From the IMG/VR virus record IMGVR_UViG_3300012944_000042, positions 1 through 33,381 of that record: DNA of 33,381 nucleotides; one strand, written 5' to 3'. The notes below the pieces were generated by a model. The model saw only the letters and a list, made by a program, of their open reading frames with translations, ran no database searches and had not been told where the DNA came from. The stretch is from a virus. Of the stretch, positions 6,739 to 13,040 are shown piece after piece. The position numbers and the translations under genes were made by a program. Positions within the stretch are counted from its first letter, which is position 1; each line of letters begins with the position of its first letter.

Positions 6739-7169
6739 GGCCGCACCGGATCGATTCCGTGCTTGATGGCCAGAATAAAAAGCGAGCAGCATGCCATGTG
6801 AGCAAGGTGAGGCAGACCCGACTCCGTGTCGTTGACCTCGCCCGAGCGCCATGCCTCGTAGTGCCGGAACATGGCCGCCTCGTAGCGCTCAACCTCGATG
6901 CCTTGCCAGTTGTTTGGCTCGTACTTCGCCGCGCCGAAGGTCATGACCTGCACGACGAGCTTCACGGCACGGAAGGGAAGCAGGTCCCATCGAAGCTTTC
7001 CCGTGTCGAACTTCCGCGCGCCGGCGGGGACGGGGTGCTTCTCTCCGTCGTAGAAGGCATTGCGCAAAGCAGAGACTGCTTCTGGGTGCCGATACTGATG
7101 CCCGGAGCAGTAGCCATGTTTCTCCTCCGATATGCCGCATAGAGCTACTTGGCAGATTCCTTCGTTCAT
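6735..7169 (-). CDS. dATP/dGTP diphosphohydrolase-like protein with zinc-knuckle N-terminus
   Basis: Residues 53-130 (KFDTGKLRWDLLPF, TFGAAKYEPNNW, AMFRHYEAWRSGE, GLPHLAHMACC) match the all-alpha family annotated as dATP/dGTP diphosphohydrolase (DUF5664, MazG-like). This family includes MazZ of phages with 2-aminoadenine genomes. The enzyme would hydrolyse purine dNTPs to dNMPs. The first 30 residues add a possible zinc knuckle (C6, C11, C21, H24) of the kind seen in HNH-associated proteins. AAGGA lies 8 bases before the ATG. The deoxyribonucleotidase is four genes downstream. No purZ or HD-type dATPase is visible here. Confidence 0.78.
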   Translation of the reverse strand: MNEGICQVALCGISEEKHGYCSGHQYRHPEAVSALRNAFYDGEKHPVPAGARKFDTGKLRWDLLPFRAVKLVVQVMTFGAAKYEPNNWQGIEVERYEAAMFRHYEAWRSGEVNDTESGLPHLAHMACCSLFILAIKHGIDPVRP

Positions 7170-7200
7170 GGGATGATCCTTGCACAAGTGCCGAGCGGCG

Positions 7201-7605
7201 TCAAGAAGGATCTCGCACGAACCGAAAAGGCATCGAGCACCCGTCATCGACGAGCACGCCCGTACCGCGGTACCAATTCCGATCGAAGCGGAACGCCAGA
7301 AAGCGCACATCATCGCCGCCGAAGGACACCCCGGTCACGACGTCGCACTTATTCTTGCTCGTCTCCTGGCTGACCGACTCGGCCTCGCTCCCAGAGAAGT
7401 CGAACTCTCCGGACTCGAAGACGAAGTGAAACGGTGAGTGGTAACGTTGCGCGGTCTCGATGCACTTCTTCGAGGGATTTTCCGGGGCACGGAGGAAGGC
7501 GACGTACTCGATGTACCCGGCCGGTGGGGAGCACTGGGGGGTTGCGGCGGAGGCCGACGTGCCAAGGAGGATGATCAGGAGAAGGAGAATGATTGCTGTC
7601 TTCAC
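7201..7605 (-). CDS. Secreted protein with signal peptide (134 aa)
   Basis: The GTG at 7605 overlaps the upstream stop (GTGA) and is preceded by GAGGCGGG. The N-terminus is a clear Sec signal peptide: a single Lys, a long Leu/Ile core and an SASA cleavage site, with the mature protein beginning ATPQCSPP. The mature part has four or five Cys (C29, C52, C91 and C123 region) that could form periplasmic disulfides. No family is recognised. It is paired by overlap with a small lipoprotein-like gene, and the pair may act at the cell envelope. Confidence 0.65.
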   Translation of the reverse strand: MKTAIILLLLIILLGTSASAATPQCSPPAGYIEYVAFLRAPENPSKKCIETAQRYHSPFHFVFESGEFDFSGSEAESVSQETSKNKCDVVTGVSFGGDDVRFLAFRFDRNWYRGTGVLVDDGCSMPFRFVRDPS

Positions 7606-7739
7606 TTGCCCGCCTCGTGCACCATTCCGGCAGTCATGATGCCACATGACGCCAACGCGCAAGACCCACATGCCGCGAAGGGAAGAAGTAGAATGACGAG
7701 GACAACGAGCTTGAGGCAGATCGAGAGAGACTTGTTCAT
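7602..7739 (-). CDS. Small lipoprotein-like or membrane protein (45 aa)
   Basis: The product begins with MNK and a hydrophobic core (SICLKLVVLVILLLPF) followed by AACGSC, close to a lipobox with Cys24 as the lipidation site. The remaining 20 residues are Cys/Ala/Gly-rich. Both ends are coupled: ATGA with the HNH frame upstream and GTGA with the secreted protein downstream. A lipoprotein overlapping a secreted protein recalls spanin pairs, but no coiled coil or proline-rich linker is visible, so I leave the function open. Confidence 0.55.
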   Translation of the reverse strand: MNKSLSICLKLVVLVILLLPFAACGSCALASCGIMTAGMVHEAGK

Positions 7740-8055
7740 GCCTCAGAGTGGCACGGATGGTGTCGCCCTGCAAGCCATTCTTCTACGTTCTTTGCGCCCT
7801 TGCTCGAATTGCACGATCCGCACGCCGGAACCAAGTTGTCGATCATGTGTGCGCCACCGCGGGAGATGGGTACGACATGGTCCAGGCATCAGTTTTGGCA
7901 AGGAACTTCTCCCGATTCGCTTTTCGCAGGACCTCGGCCTTGGCCCGATACTTCTCGGGATTCGCCAGATATCGGGCCGCATGGTAGCAAGCCCCACACA
8001 TCCCCTTGGCTCTATGCTTACGCTCCGGATGTCCGCATTCATTGCCCCGCGCCAT
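7736..8055 (-). pseudogene. HNH endonuclease, reading frame broken by one base
   Basis: The ATG at 8055 (overlapping the preceding stop as TGATG) opens a frame with a zinc knuckle, CGHPERKHRAKGMCGACYHAARY, then a basic helix. It hits a stop at 7843. The HNH catalytic core continues in the -1 frame: DHVVPISRGG, then NLVPACGSCNSSKG, ending at a TGA (7736) that overlaps the next gene's ATG as ATGA. The switch must fall near 7879-7888, at TGGACC on the minus strand; one extra G would give a 106-residue intact enzyme. This may be a sequencing or assembly error in a G run, a real mutation, or programmed slippage. Intact HNH proteins nick or cut DNA, for packaging or homing. Confidence 0.75.
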
Positions 8056-8237
8056 CACGCACGTCCCTCGAGCGCCGCGTCTTCCAGACACGGCTTGCAG
8101 CAGAAGGTCGACACTATGTTCGGAGGATCTCCCTTCGCCCAGACGCAGCGGAGGCAGCATTCCCGCGAACAGCGCGGGCACGGTTTCTGTTGCTGCCAAT
8201 CGAGCATCTCTCTTCCGCAGCCTTGACAATGTTTCAT
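8055..8237 (-). CDS. Cys-rich zinc-finger protein (60 aa)
   Basis: Ten Cys in 60 residues are arranged as CQGC (4-7), CPRC, CCLRC and CCKPC, enough for two zinc sites. The ATG at 8237 overlaps the DNA polymerase stop (ATGA) and the stop overlaps the HNH start (TGATG). It is likely a nucleic-acid or protein-binding module. Its position between the polymerase and the HNH gene gives no clearer role. Confidence 0.72.
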   Translation of the reverse strand: MKHCQGCGREMLDWQQQKPCPRCSRECCLRCVWAKGDPPNIVSTFCCKPCLEDAALEGRA

Positions 8238-10276
8238 TTAGGCTCCCAGGGGATCAATCGTCCGTTCGCGTCAAACGCCGGTTCTGCTTTCTTGTGCCAA
8301 GCGTGCATCAACAGCACTTCGATCTCCCCGAAGGGTACGTCCGGTACGAGCTCGTTCGCACCGATCCTCATGAGCCGGGCCAGCTCATATGCGGCTTCGT
8401 GCTGCATTGGCCCCCGGGGGATCTCCACCAGGAACTCGTCGTACACCACGGCCACGATCCGGGAGCCGTACAGGGGAGAGGCCTGGTCGACGTAACATGC
8501 CTTCATGATCATCCACGCCGCACGCTTCGTGCAGTCGCTGCCGGGGCCCTGGAACCACGTGTTGCACCACGCCGTGTAGTTCGCTCCTCCCCGGGAACGC
8601 TTCGATCGAGGGAGGTCCACGGTGCCGGACCCCGTGCGACACGCATCCCCAGCAGCGCGGAAGAGCTCGACCATCTCCGGGAACGTCGCCTTCCAGAGCT
8701 TCGTGTACGCTACGACCATCTTCAGGTCGACGTCGATGCCGTTGTTGGCAAGGTACTTGACGAACTTCTTATCCCCCATGCCCCCGGGCTTGCCGAAGTT
8801 GAAGACCTTCGCGATCTTGCGGGGAAGCCATCCCTTGTCCTTCGCGCGTTCGACCGCCTCCTCGTAGGAGATCTCCTCGAGGTTCGCCGCGAAGGCCGTG
8901 TGAGGATCGATGCCAGAGTTCAACATCTCCGCCAGCTTCGAGAACCCGAAGAGGTCTAGGCAGGATTGTCCCAGGGTGTGCAGCTCGAGCGCCGGATAGT
9001 CCGCTTGCGCGATGTCCCAGCCATCCCGGGCCACGAAGCACGGACGGACCGAGAGCTCGTCCCCGTTATCCGTCTCGATCGTCATGCCGCGCAGATTGTA
9101 AATGTTCGGCCCACTGGACGTCTCCCTGCCCGTTGCTGCGAGGCCGATGCGGCTCTGCACCGGGACGACCGCGCCCGCGAGGAGCATCGGGATATCCTTG
9201 GACAGAATATTACCGTAGGACGTGATCAGCGCATAGTCGGCCATGATGGGGTCATCCGCAGCCGCGCACGCGTCGGCATCCAGACAGACTTGCCCCTCGG
9301 GGAACTTCTTTGATGGGGGCGTCATGCGGACCTCGATACCCTCCTCGGCGCACGCGGAGATCATGGCCGCGGCCGCGGCTTTCAGATCCCTAGTCCCGTC
9401 CTTGCGCACGATACCGACCACCTGCAACCGCTCCTGTACCTGGACATGCGCGTGCACGGTGGCCGCCCGGAGTCGCTCGACCGCGACGGGATCTGTCTTG
9501 AGCCCTCGACAGCTCTGGAGATGCGCGCGGAACGCGGCACGGCATTGCTCCCACTGATTCTCGAGGTACTTCTCGTGGGCAAGCTGGCACTCATAGACCT
9601 CCAAGGCGGCCACGGCGTCCTCGATCGGGTACTCGATGCAGCGCTCGACCGGCGCCGTTAGCATCTCTTTCAGGTCGGCGTAGCGTTGCTTGACCTCGGA
9701 GTTGTCCGGATCGAGAAGCAGATTGTGCTCTGCGAGTCCGAACTCGGGCCGGTACTTGTCCTGCACCTCGCGTGCGTGCTCGACCCAATGCTGAATCGGA
9801 ACATCGCGGAACTCGGCATAGAACATGCGCCAGCCATCCTTGACCAGCGTCCGTTTCGAGAACCGTCGGGCGAGATCTGCCAACGAGTACTTTGGCTTGT
9901 ACCACTTGCCCGACTTGTCCAGCCATCCCGCGTAGAGTCCGCCCGCGATGTCGAGGAGCTTGGCACGAATCATCGTGTCCGTCACGCGGTTCTGATCGTA
10001 GGCGCGCACGACGAGCGGCAAGAGCTTCGGCCACTCGGCGCAGATGACGGCCATGTCGAAGGCGATGTTCTGCCCGACGAGGATGCACTCGGACTCCAGC
10101 CATTGGGTCAGGATCGGAAGGGCCGTCGAGTGGTGAGCGATCTGTCCCACGGAGAGCTCGTACAGCGCGCGGTCCCTCTGGATGGCCGACTGCCATGTCA
10201 CGCAAGTGATCGGTGGGGCGAGTAGCCCCGGAGCAATCAGGGCAGTTTCAGTGTCATAGGAAACAACGGAAGTCAC
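8234..10276 (-). CDS. Family A DNA polymerase with 3'-5' proofreading exonuclease
   Basis: The replicative polymerase has 680 residues. The exonuclease motifs are DTE (8-10), GQNIAFD (68-74) and YPIED (216-220). The polymerase palm has the GRETSSGPNIYNL segment (383-395), motif A QADYPALE (424-431), motif B RKIAKVFNFGKPGG (486-499) and motif C VYDE (611-614). There is no 5' nuclease domain. Motif C has Tyr where His is usual, and motif B ends PGG instead of the usual Tyr-Gly. The GTG at 10276 is chosen because it overlaps the upstream stop (GTGA) and starts just before exonuclease motif I. The 120-residue in-frame extension is out-of-gene translation. Confidence 0.93.
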   Translation of the reverse strand: MTSVVSYDTETALIAPGLLAPPITCVTWQSAIQRDRALYELSVGQIAHHSTALPILTQWLESECILVGQNIAFDMAVICAEWPKLLPLVVRAYDQNRVTDTMIRAKLLDIAGGLYAGWLDKSGKWYKPKYSLADLARRFSKRTLVKDGWRMFYAEFRDVPIQHWVEHAREVQDKYRPEFGLAEHNLLLDPDNSEVKQRYADLKEMLTAPVERCIEYPIEDAVAALEVYECQLAHEKYLENQWEQCRAAFRAHLQSCRGLKTDPVAVERLRAATVHAHVQVQERLQVVGIVRKDGTRDLKAAAAAMISACAEEGIEVRMTPPSKKFPEGQVCLDADACAAADDPIMADYALITSYGNILSKDIPMLLAGAVVPVQSRIGLAATGRETSSGPNIYNLRGMTIETDNGDELSVRPCFVARDGWDIAQADYPALELHTLGQSCLDLFGFSKLAEMLNSGIDPHTAFAANLEEISYEEAVERAKDKGWLPRKIAKVFNFGKPGGMGDKKFVKYLANNGIDVDLKMVVAYTKLWKATFPEMVELFRAAGDACRTGSGTVDLPRSKRSRGGANYTAWCNTWFQGPGSDCTKRAAWMIMKACYVDQASPLYGSRIVAVVYDEFLVEIPRGPMQHEAAYELARLMRIGANELVPDVPFGEIEVLLMHAWHKKAEPAFDANGRLIPWEPK

Positions 10277-10491
10277 TTGAGCACCCAGCCCTTCGAGAAG
10301 CAGTATGCCATCCACCAGGGACGATCGAAGAGGTAATCCGCCTTCGCACAACGCCCTTCGATCTCGCGGAAGGTTCGACGGATCTTCTGTCGTCCTCGGT
10401 GGTAGAATTCCCCTCGAATGATCTGCACCCCAGAATTGACGCGCTGGGCGGCCTTCGTCTTGGCGAAGGGATGTTTCGTATGTTTGCTCAT
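10273..10491 (-). CDS. Hypothetical basic protein (72 aa)
   Basis: The ATG at 10491 overlaps the upstream stop (ATGA) with GGAAAG just before it. The last codons overlap the polymerase GTG (GTGA). The protein is Lys/Arg-rich in its first 50 residues (KHTKHPFAKTKAAQRVNSG, GRQKIRRTFREIEGRC) and ends with an aromatic stretch (WWMAYCFSKGWVLK). Tight coupling to the polymerase hints at an accessory DNA-binding role. No family is recognised. Confidence 0.65.
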   Translation of the reverse strand: MSKHTKHPFAKTKAAQRVNSGVQIIRGEFYHRGRQKIRRTFREIEGRCAKADYLFDRPWWMAYCFSKGWVLK

Positions 10492-10904
10492 GACTTTCCG
10501 TGTTGTGCTCTCTGCTTGTCCGTGAGTCCGTCCGGCCCGCGAAGGGCTCGTTCCTTGGGCACCCAACGCGCACGGCGCGCCGCTCTTTTCTTCTCCGCTT
10601 GGGTCTCACTCTGGCTCGCCCAGCGGATCCGGTCAAGCTCCCGGCGATGCTCTTGGTATGCGGGCTCGGTGCGCTTCTCTTTCGCGCGTGTCTTTACCTC
10701 GGGCCGATTGCGGTATTCTCGGCGCCGCTCGAGGGAGTAAGGAAGGTTCTGCCGGAACCGACGGGTCGCGAGGTTCGTCTCCCGCCAAGGCGTGTCCCGT
10801 GCCAATGCCTCTTTAGCGATCTCTCGCTGGGCGATGTAGTCCACCGATCTAGCATAGAGTTGTCCGTAGCCGAGTTCCTCGAGTGCCTCATTCAGATCCA
10901 GCAA
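10488..10904 (-). CDS. Arg/Lys-rich protein (138 aa), TTG start
   Basis: The TTG at 10904 is supported by AGGAG five bases upstream and only a 17-base overlap with the previous gene. Residues 1-35 are helical and acidic (LDLNEALEELGYGQLY). The rest is dominated by Arg, Lys and Glu, with YRNRPEVKTRAKEKR and EKKRAARRARW stretches. Repeated short basic helices of this type occur beside HNH nucleases and zinc-knuckle proteins, but no knuckle is present here. Nucleic-acid binding is likely; function is unknown. Confidence 0.65.
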   Translation of the reverse strand: MLDLNEALEELGYGQLYARSVDYIAQREIAKEALARDTPWRETNLATRRFRQNLPYSLERRREYRNRPEVKTRAKEKRTEPAYQEHRRELDRIRWASQSETQAEKKRAARRARWVPKERALRGPDGLTDKQRAQHGKS

Positions 10905-11184
10905 GGATGCTCCTGGAGACCTTCAAGAGGAGCTGCGCCTGATCCACGGATCGCGTTTCGGCGAAGGTCACCAACGAGGCAGCGATCTTGGTCCGTTCCC
11001 ATTGGATCGCTTCCTTGAGGACGATCTGTCGCTCCTCCGAGACGGAATCCCGACCTGCGCGGAAGGCGCCGATGACGAGCGCTTCGAGGTCGACCTCTTG
11101 TTTCTGGCAGCGGAAAAGGGCGTCCTCCCCTTCGGGAGAGGAGAGGAATCGGGAGAGGTAGTGGCTCTCGACCGTAGGGCTCAC
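10888..11184 (-). CDS. Hypothetical helical protein (98 aa)
   Basis: The GTG at 11184 overlaps the upstream stop (GTGA) and has GAGG five bases before it. Almost the whole chain is predicted helix (LEALVIGAFRAGRDSVSEERQIVLKEAIQWERTKIAASLVTFAE). No conserved catalytic pattern or family is recognised. Confidence 0.65.
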   Translation of the reverse strand: MSPTVESHYLSRFLSSPEGEDALFRCQKQEVDLEALVIGAFRAGRDSVSEERQIVLKEAIQWERTKIAASLVTFAETRSVDQAQLLLKVSRSILAGSE

Positions 11185-11492
11185 GGAAGCCTCGCGATCG
11201 TGCGGTCCAGGAGATCGTGGATGTCCTGGAAGCCCGTGACGGTATCATTGATGTCCGACAGCATCTGTTGCCTTGCCGTCTTTCGCATGAGATCCGAGAT
11301 ACGATCGGAGGCAACAGGATGCACTCCCTTTGCGCGTCCAATGGCGCCCAGGACGCACCAGCGCACGGCCTTGGGAGACAGCGGGTGCACCCTCTGCAGC
11401 TCTTTGTCTCGTGCGTAGGCCCCGGTGCAGAACTTGTCCGGGGTGGCAATGAGTGCTTTCGCTTCAATCAGAATCTCTTTATCGGTCTTCAT
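11181..11492 (-). CDS. DUF6197-like protein (103 aa)
   Basis: The sequence LIATPDKFCTGAYARD followed by VRWCVLGAIGRA matches the pattern I associate with the DUF6197 family of phage and actinobacterial proteins (W/F-x-x-GAYARD, then a CxLGA segment). The function of that family is not known. AAAGGATCGAGG precedes the ATG at 11492. The gene is coupled on both sides by ATGA and GTGA overlaps. The protein at 15157-15576 has a related-looking CGTSACALGWA segment. Confidence 0.65.
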   Translation of the reverse strand: MKTDKEILIEAKALIATPDKFCTGAYARDKELQRVHPLSPKAVRWCVLGAIGRAKGVHPVASDRISDLMRKTARQQMLSDINDTVTGFQDIHDLLDRTIARLP

Positions 11493-11776
11493 CCTCGATC
11501 CTTTCCGTTCCGAACATATCCAATTCCGAAGCACTTTGAGCATGGCGAGACATCCCATGAAGGGCATTCCGTGCACGCATCGATCATCCGCGCCTTACCT
11601 CCGACGGCCTCGGCCACGAACCGTGCCCCGGCCTTGCGGGTCACGATGACCTTGGCCACACCGGCGGGGCGTGATGCGCGCTCGGCAGAGATGAGCGCGA
11701 AGTCCAACGTCTCGGTTCCCTCGAGGAGCGTCTGGAGTCCGCCGTAGTCATGCCGCACAAGGAGGAAGTTACTCAT
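11489..11776 (-). CDS. Hypothetical protein with C-terminal zinc ribbon (95 aa)
   Basis: AGGAG lies six bases before the ATG at 11776. Residues 1-60 form an alpha/beta domain (FALISAERASRPAGVAKVIV). The C-terminal part has two Cys pairs, CTEC (68-71) and CSKC (79-82), followed by FGIGYV, like a DnaJ-type zinc ribbon. Its role is unknown. Confidence 0.68.
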   Translation of the reverse strand: MSNFLLVRHDYGGLQTLLEGTETLDFALISAERASRPAGVAKVIVTRKAGARFVAEAVGGKARMIDACTECPSWDVSPCSKCFGIGYVRNGKDRG

Positions 11777-11930
11777 CGGGATCTCCTAGGTAGGACCGGT
11801 TAATCGGCGTCCAGACCATCGCGAAGATGGCATCGGAGAGCTTCCCCTTGAGCGTGTGCGTCGTATCGTACCAGCGCACCGGCACGCCCATCTTCTTGCA
11901 GTACGAGCGCCAGCGAAGCCACTCGCTCAC
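11769..11930 (-). CDS. Hypothetical protein (53 aa), GTG start
   Basis: The GTG at 11930 overlaps the upstream stop (GTGA) with AAGGTG just before it. The product (SEWLRWRSYCKKMGVPVRWYDTT...) is basic at its start and ends acidic. The downstream start overlaps by 8 bases. A longer frame to 12101 would run through the neighbouring gene and is rejected. No family is recognised. Confidence 0.6.
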   Translation of the reverse strand: MSEWLRWRSYCKKMGVPVRWYDTTHTLKGKLSDAIFAMVWTPINRSYLGDPDE

Positions 11931-12223
11931 TTGGACACCTTGGCACGGTACCAGTCGCGGGCGGCGTTCGGCGTCTCCGTCGGCCGGTTCGTGCGGCGAA
12001 TGCCCTCTTCGAGACTCTCGAAGATCTTGTCCGTAGCGGCCGAGGATAGGTCCTCTTGATACTGAGACCAGTCGCTCATACGATCCGCTTCGTCGATCCA
12101 CCGCCAGAGCATATTCCGGAGATTATTGAGATGCTCGTCGCTGAGCTCGGATAGGGCTTCTTCCGTGCCATTGGCCTTGCGCCAATATCCTTTTCGTGTC
12201 TTGCAGTATTCCAGTCGTGTCAT
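11927..12223 (-). CDS. Hypothetical protein (98 aa)
   Basis: A good ribosome site, GAAAGGAAAAGGATT, precedes the ATG at 12223. The protein is hydrophilic and mainly helical (EALSELSDEHLNNLRNMLWRWIDEADRM, then DKIFESLEEGIRR). It is the first gene after the structured RNA block at 12245-12380, so it may be translated from an mRNA processed there. No family is recognised. Confidence 0.68.
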   Translation of the reverse strand: MTRLEYCKTRKGYWRKANGTEEALSELSDEHLNNLRNMLWRWIDEADRMSDWSQYQEDLSSAATDKIFESLEEGIRRTNRPTETPNAARDWYRAKVSK

Positions 12224-12244
12224 AATCCTTTTCCTTTCAATAGC

Positions 12245-12291
12245 GGACCTCTCGCTCCCCGTGAGGAGACCACGATGAGAGCGAGAAGTCC
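12245..12291 (-). ncRNA. Long imperfect hairpin next to the tRNA-like element
   Basis: Bases 12245-12256 and 12280-12291 form a 12-bp inverted repeat with one mismatch. The 23-base loop itself holds a CGTG/CACG pairing. No U-run follows, so it is not a classical terminator. It starts three bases from the 3' end of the tRNA-like element and ends 21 bases before the next start codon. It may be an RNA-processing or stability element. Confidence 0.55.
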
Positions 12292-12294
12292 TAG

Positions 12295-12362
12295 TGCAAG
12301 AGGCAGGAATTGAACCTGCAACCCGGGTGTGATACCCTGCTCTACCATTGAGCCTCTCTTGC
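12295..12362 (-). tRNA. tRNA-like element with shortened anticodon arm
   Basis: The 68-base element has a perfect 7-bp acceptor stem (GCAAGAG with CTCTTGC), a 4-bp D stem (GCTC with GAGC) with loop AATGGTA, and a 5-bp T stem (GCAGG with CCTGC) with loop TTCAATT. The anticodon arm is only 13 bases, GGGTATCACACCC: four bases short, foldable as 3 bp plus a 7-base loop or 4 bp plus a 5-base loop. No U precedes the central TCA. CCA is not encoded (A then CTA). It is likely a degenerate or non-decoding tRNA, or a tRNA-mimicking processing signal. A UGA-reading role is conceivable from TCA but not supported. Confidence 0.65.
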
Positions 12363-12380
12363 ATACCCCCGAAGGGGCAT
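12363..12380 (-). ncRNA. UUCG-tetraloop hairpin abutting the tRNA-like element
   Basis: On the minus strand the bases ATGCCCC and GGGGTAT pair (7 bp, one G-T) around a C(TTCG)G tetraloop, one of the most stable RNA hairpins. It ends directly at the first base of the tRNA-like element. No T-run follows, so it more likely insulates or protects a processed RNA end than terminates transcription. Confidence 0.6.
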
Positions 12381-12409
12381 CGTGAATCTACGTCACATCC
12401 CGAACGGTG

Positions 12410-12895
12410 TCAACCTCCGACGGGGTAGAAGTCCGGGTTGCTGTACGTACGGTCCGCCTTGTCGCCTTTGCCTTCGCGCGAGGTCATGCGGATCTTGACG
12501 AACTTGCCCGTGTAGATCTTGCCGTCATCGTTCTTACGGAGCTTGCCCGCGAACTCGGCCATGCACGCCTTCTGCTCGGCGACGGAGAGGCCCTTGCGAT
12601 CGATGTTCTCTGCCGCGAAGCAGAGCTTGAAGATCTCCTGAATCCCGACGGTGCCCTGGTCACCCGCCATGCCCTGATACCACGAGTGCTCGGCTCCGAC
12701 CTTGGTCTCGGTGCTGTCCGTCTCGTGGACGACGAATTCGGCGATGAACGCCGGACCCTTCTTCCGTGTGTCTTTCTCGAACATCTTCTTGATCTCTACG
12801 ATGTGCGTCCCGAGGGGGAGTGGCACGCCGCGTTCCGTGATCTTGACGTTCGCAATTGCTTCCGTTCCGAAAAGTTGCTCAGCGAGGCTTGACAT
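12410..12895 (-). CDS. Putative single-stranded DNA-binding-like protein (161 aa)
   Basis: The protein sits between the helicase/nuclease genes and the polymerase. It has a beta-rich core (ITERGVPLPLGTHIVEIKKMF, KKGPAFIAEFVVHETDS) and a long helix-containing middle. The tail is Lys/Arg/Asp-rich and ends NPDFYPVGG. The core layout and replication context resemble phage OB-fold ssDNA-binding proteins, but I do not see a diagnostic signature, so this is inference. The ATG at 12895 lies 17 bases inside the preceding lipoprotein gene. Confidence 0.5.
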   Translation of the reverse strand: MSSLAEQLFGTEAIANVKITERGVPLPLGTHIVEIKKMFEKDTRKKGPAFIAEFVVHETDSTETKVGAEHSWYQGMAGDQGTVGIQEIFKLCFAAENIDRKGLSVAEQKACMAEFAGKLRKNDDGKIYTGKFVKIRMTSREGKGDKADRTYSNPDFYPVGG

Positions 12896-13040
12896 TGTCT
12901 TTCAATTCCGGGAAGGCACGATACGGCGTTCCCTTTACGTGGTGCGTTATTGTTTCCGAGATCGAAGGGCAAGGCGGTAGTGCTCTGCCCCCGCGACAAC
13001 CGACCGCAAGGAATGCGGACAGAAGAATGATGTGCTTCAT
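12879..13040 (-). CDS. Small lipoprotein (53 aa)
   Basis: The ATG at 13040 overlaps the helicase stop (ATGA). The N-terminus is a lipoprotein signal: Lys2, a hydrophobic core IILLSAFL, then AVGC with Cys15 as the lipidation site. The mature part is 39 residues with Arg/Gly and ALPPCP, then a polar tail. Its size resembles Rz1-like outer-membrane spanins, but it lies in the replication operon with no inner-membrane partner next to it. The function is open. Confidence 0.65.
   Translation of the reverse strand: MKHIILLSAFLAVGCRGGRALPPCPSISETITHHVKGTPYRAFPELKDNVKPR

Noticed and set aside
6735-10276. A complete 2-aminoadenine (Z-genome) pathway
   Set aside because: Only the MazZ-like hydrolase and a family A polymerase are visible; PurZ and DatZ are absent from the window.
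12295-12362. Reading of the tRNA-like element as a UGA suppressor and of the phage as using a recoded stop
   Set aside because: TGA is used as an ordinary stop at most gene junctions here, and the anticodon arm is not a normal one.
4430-13040. Other GCTTCAT matches near 4434, 6094 and 13034 on the plus strand
   Set aside because: They are antisense inside genes, two of them formed by the ATGAAG start codons of minus-strand genes, and no plus-strand gene follows.
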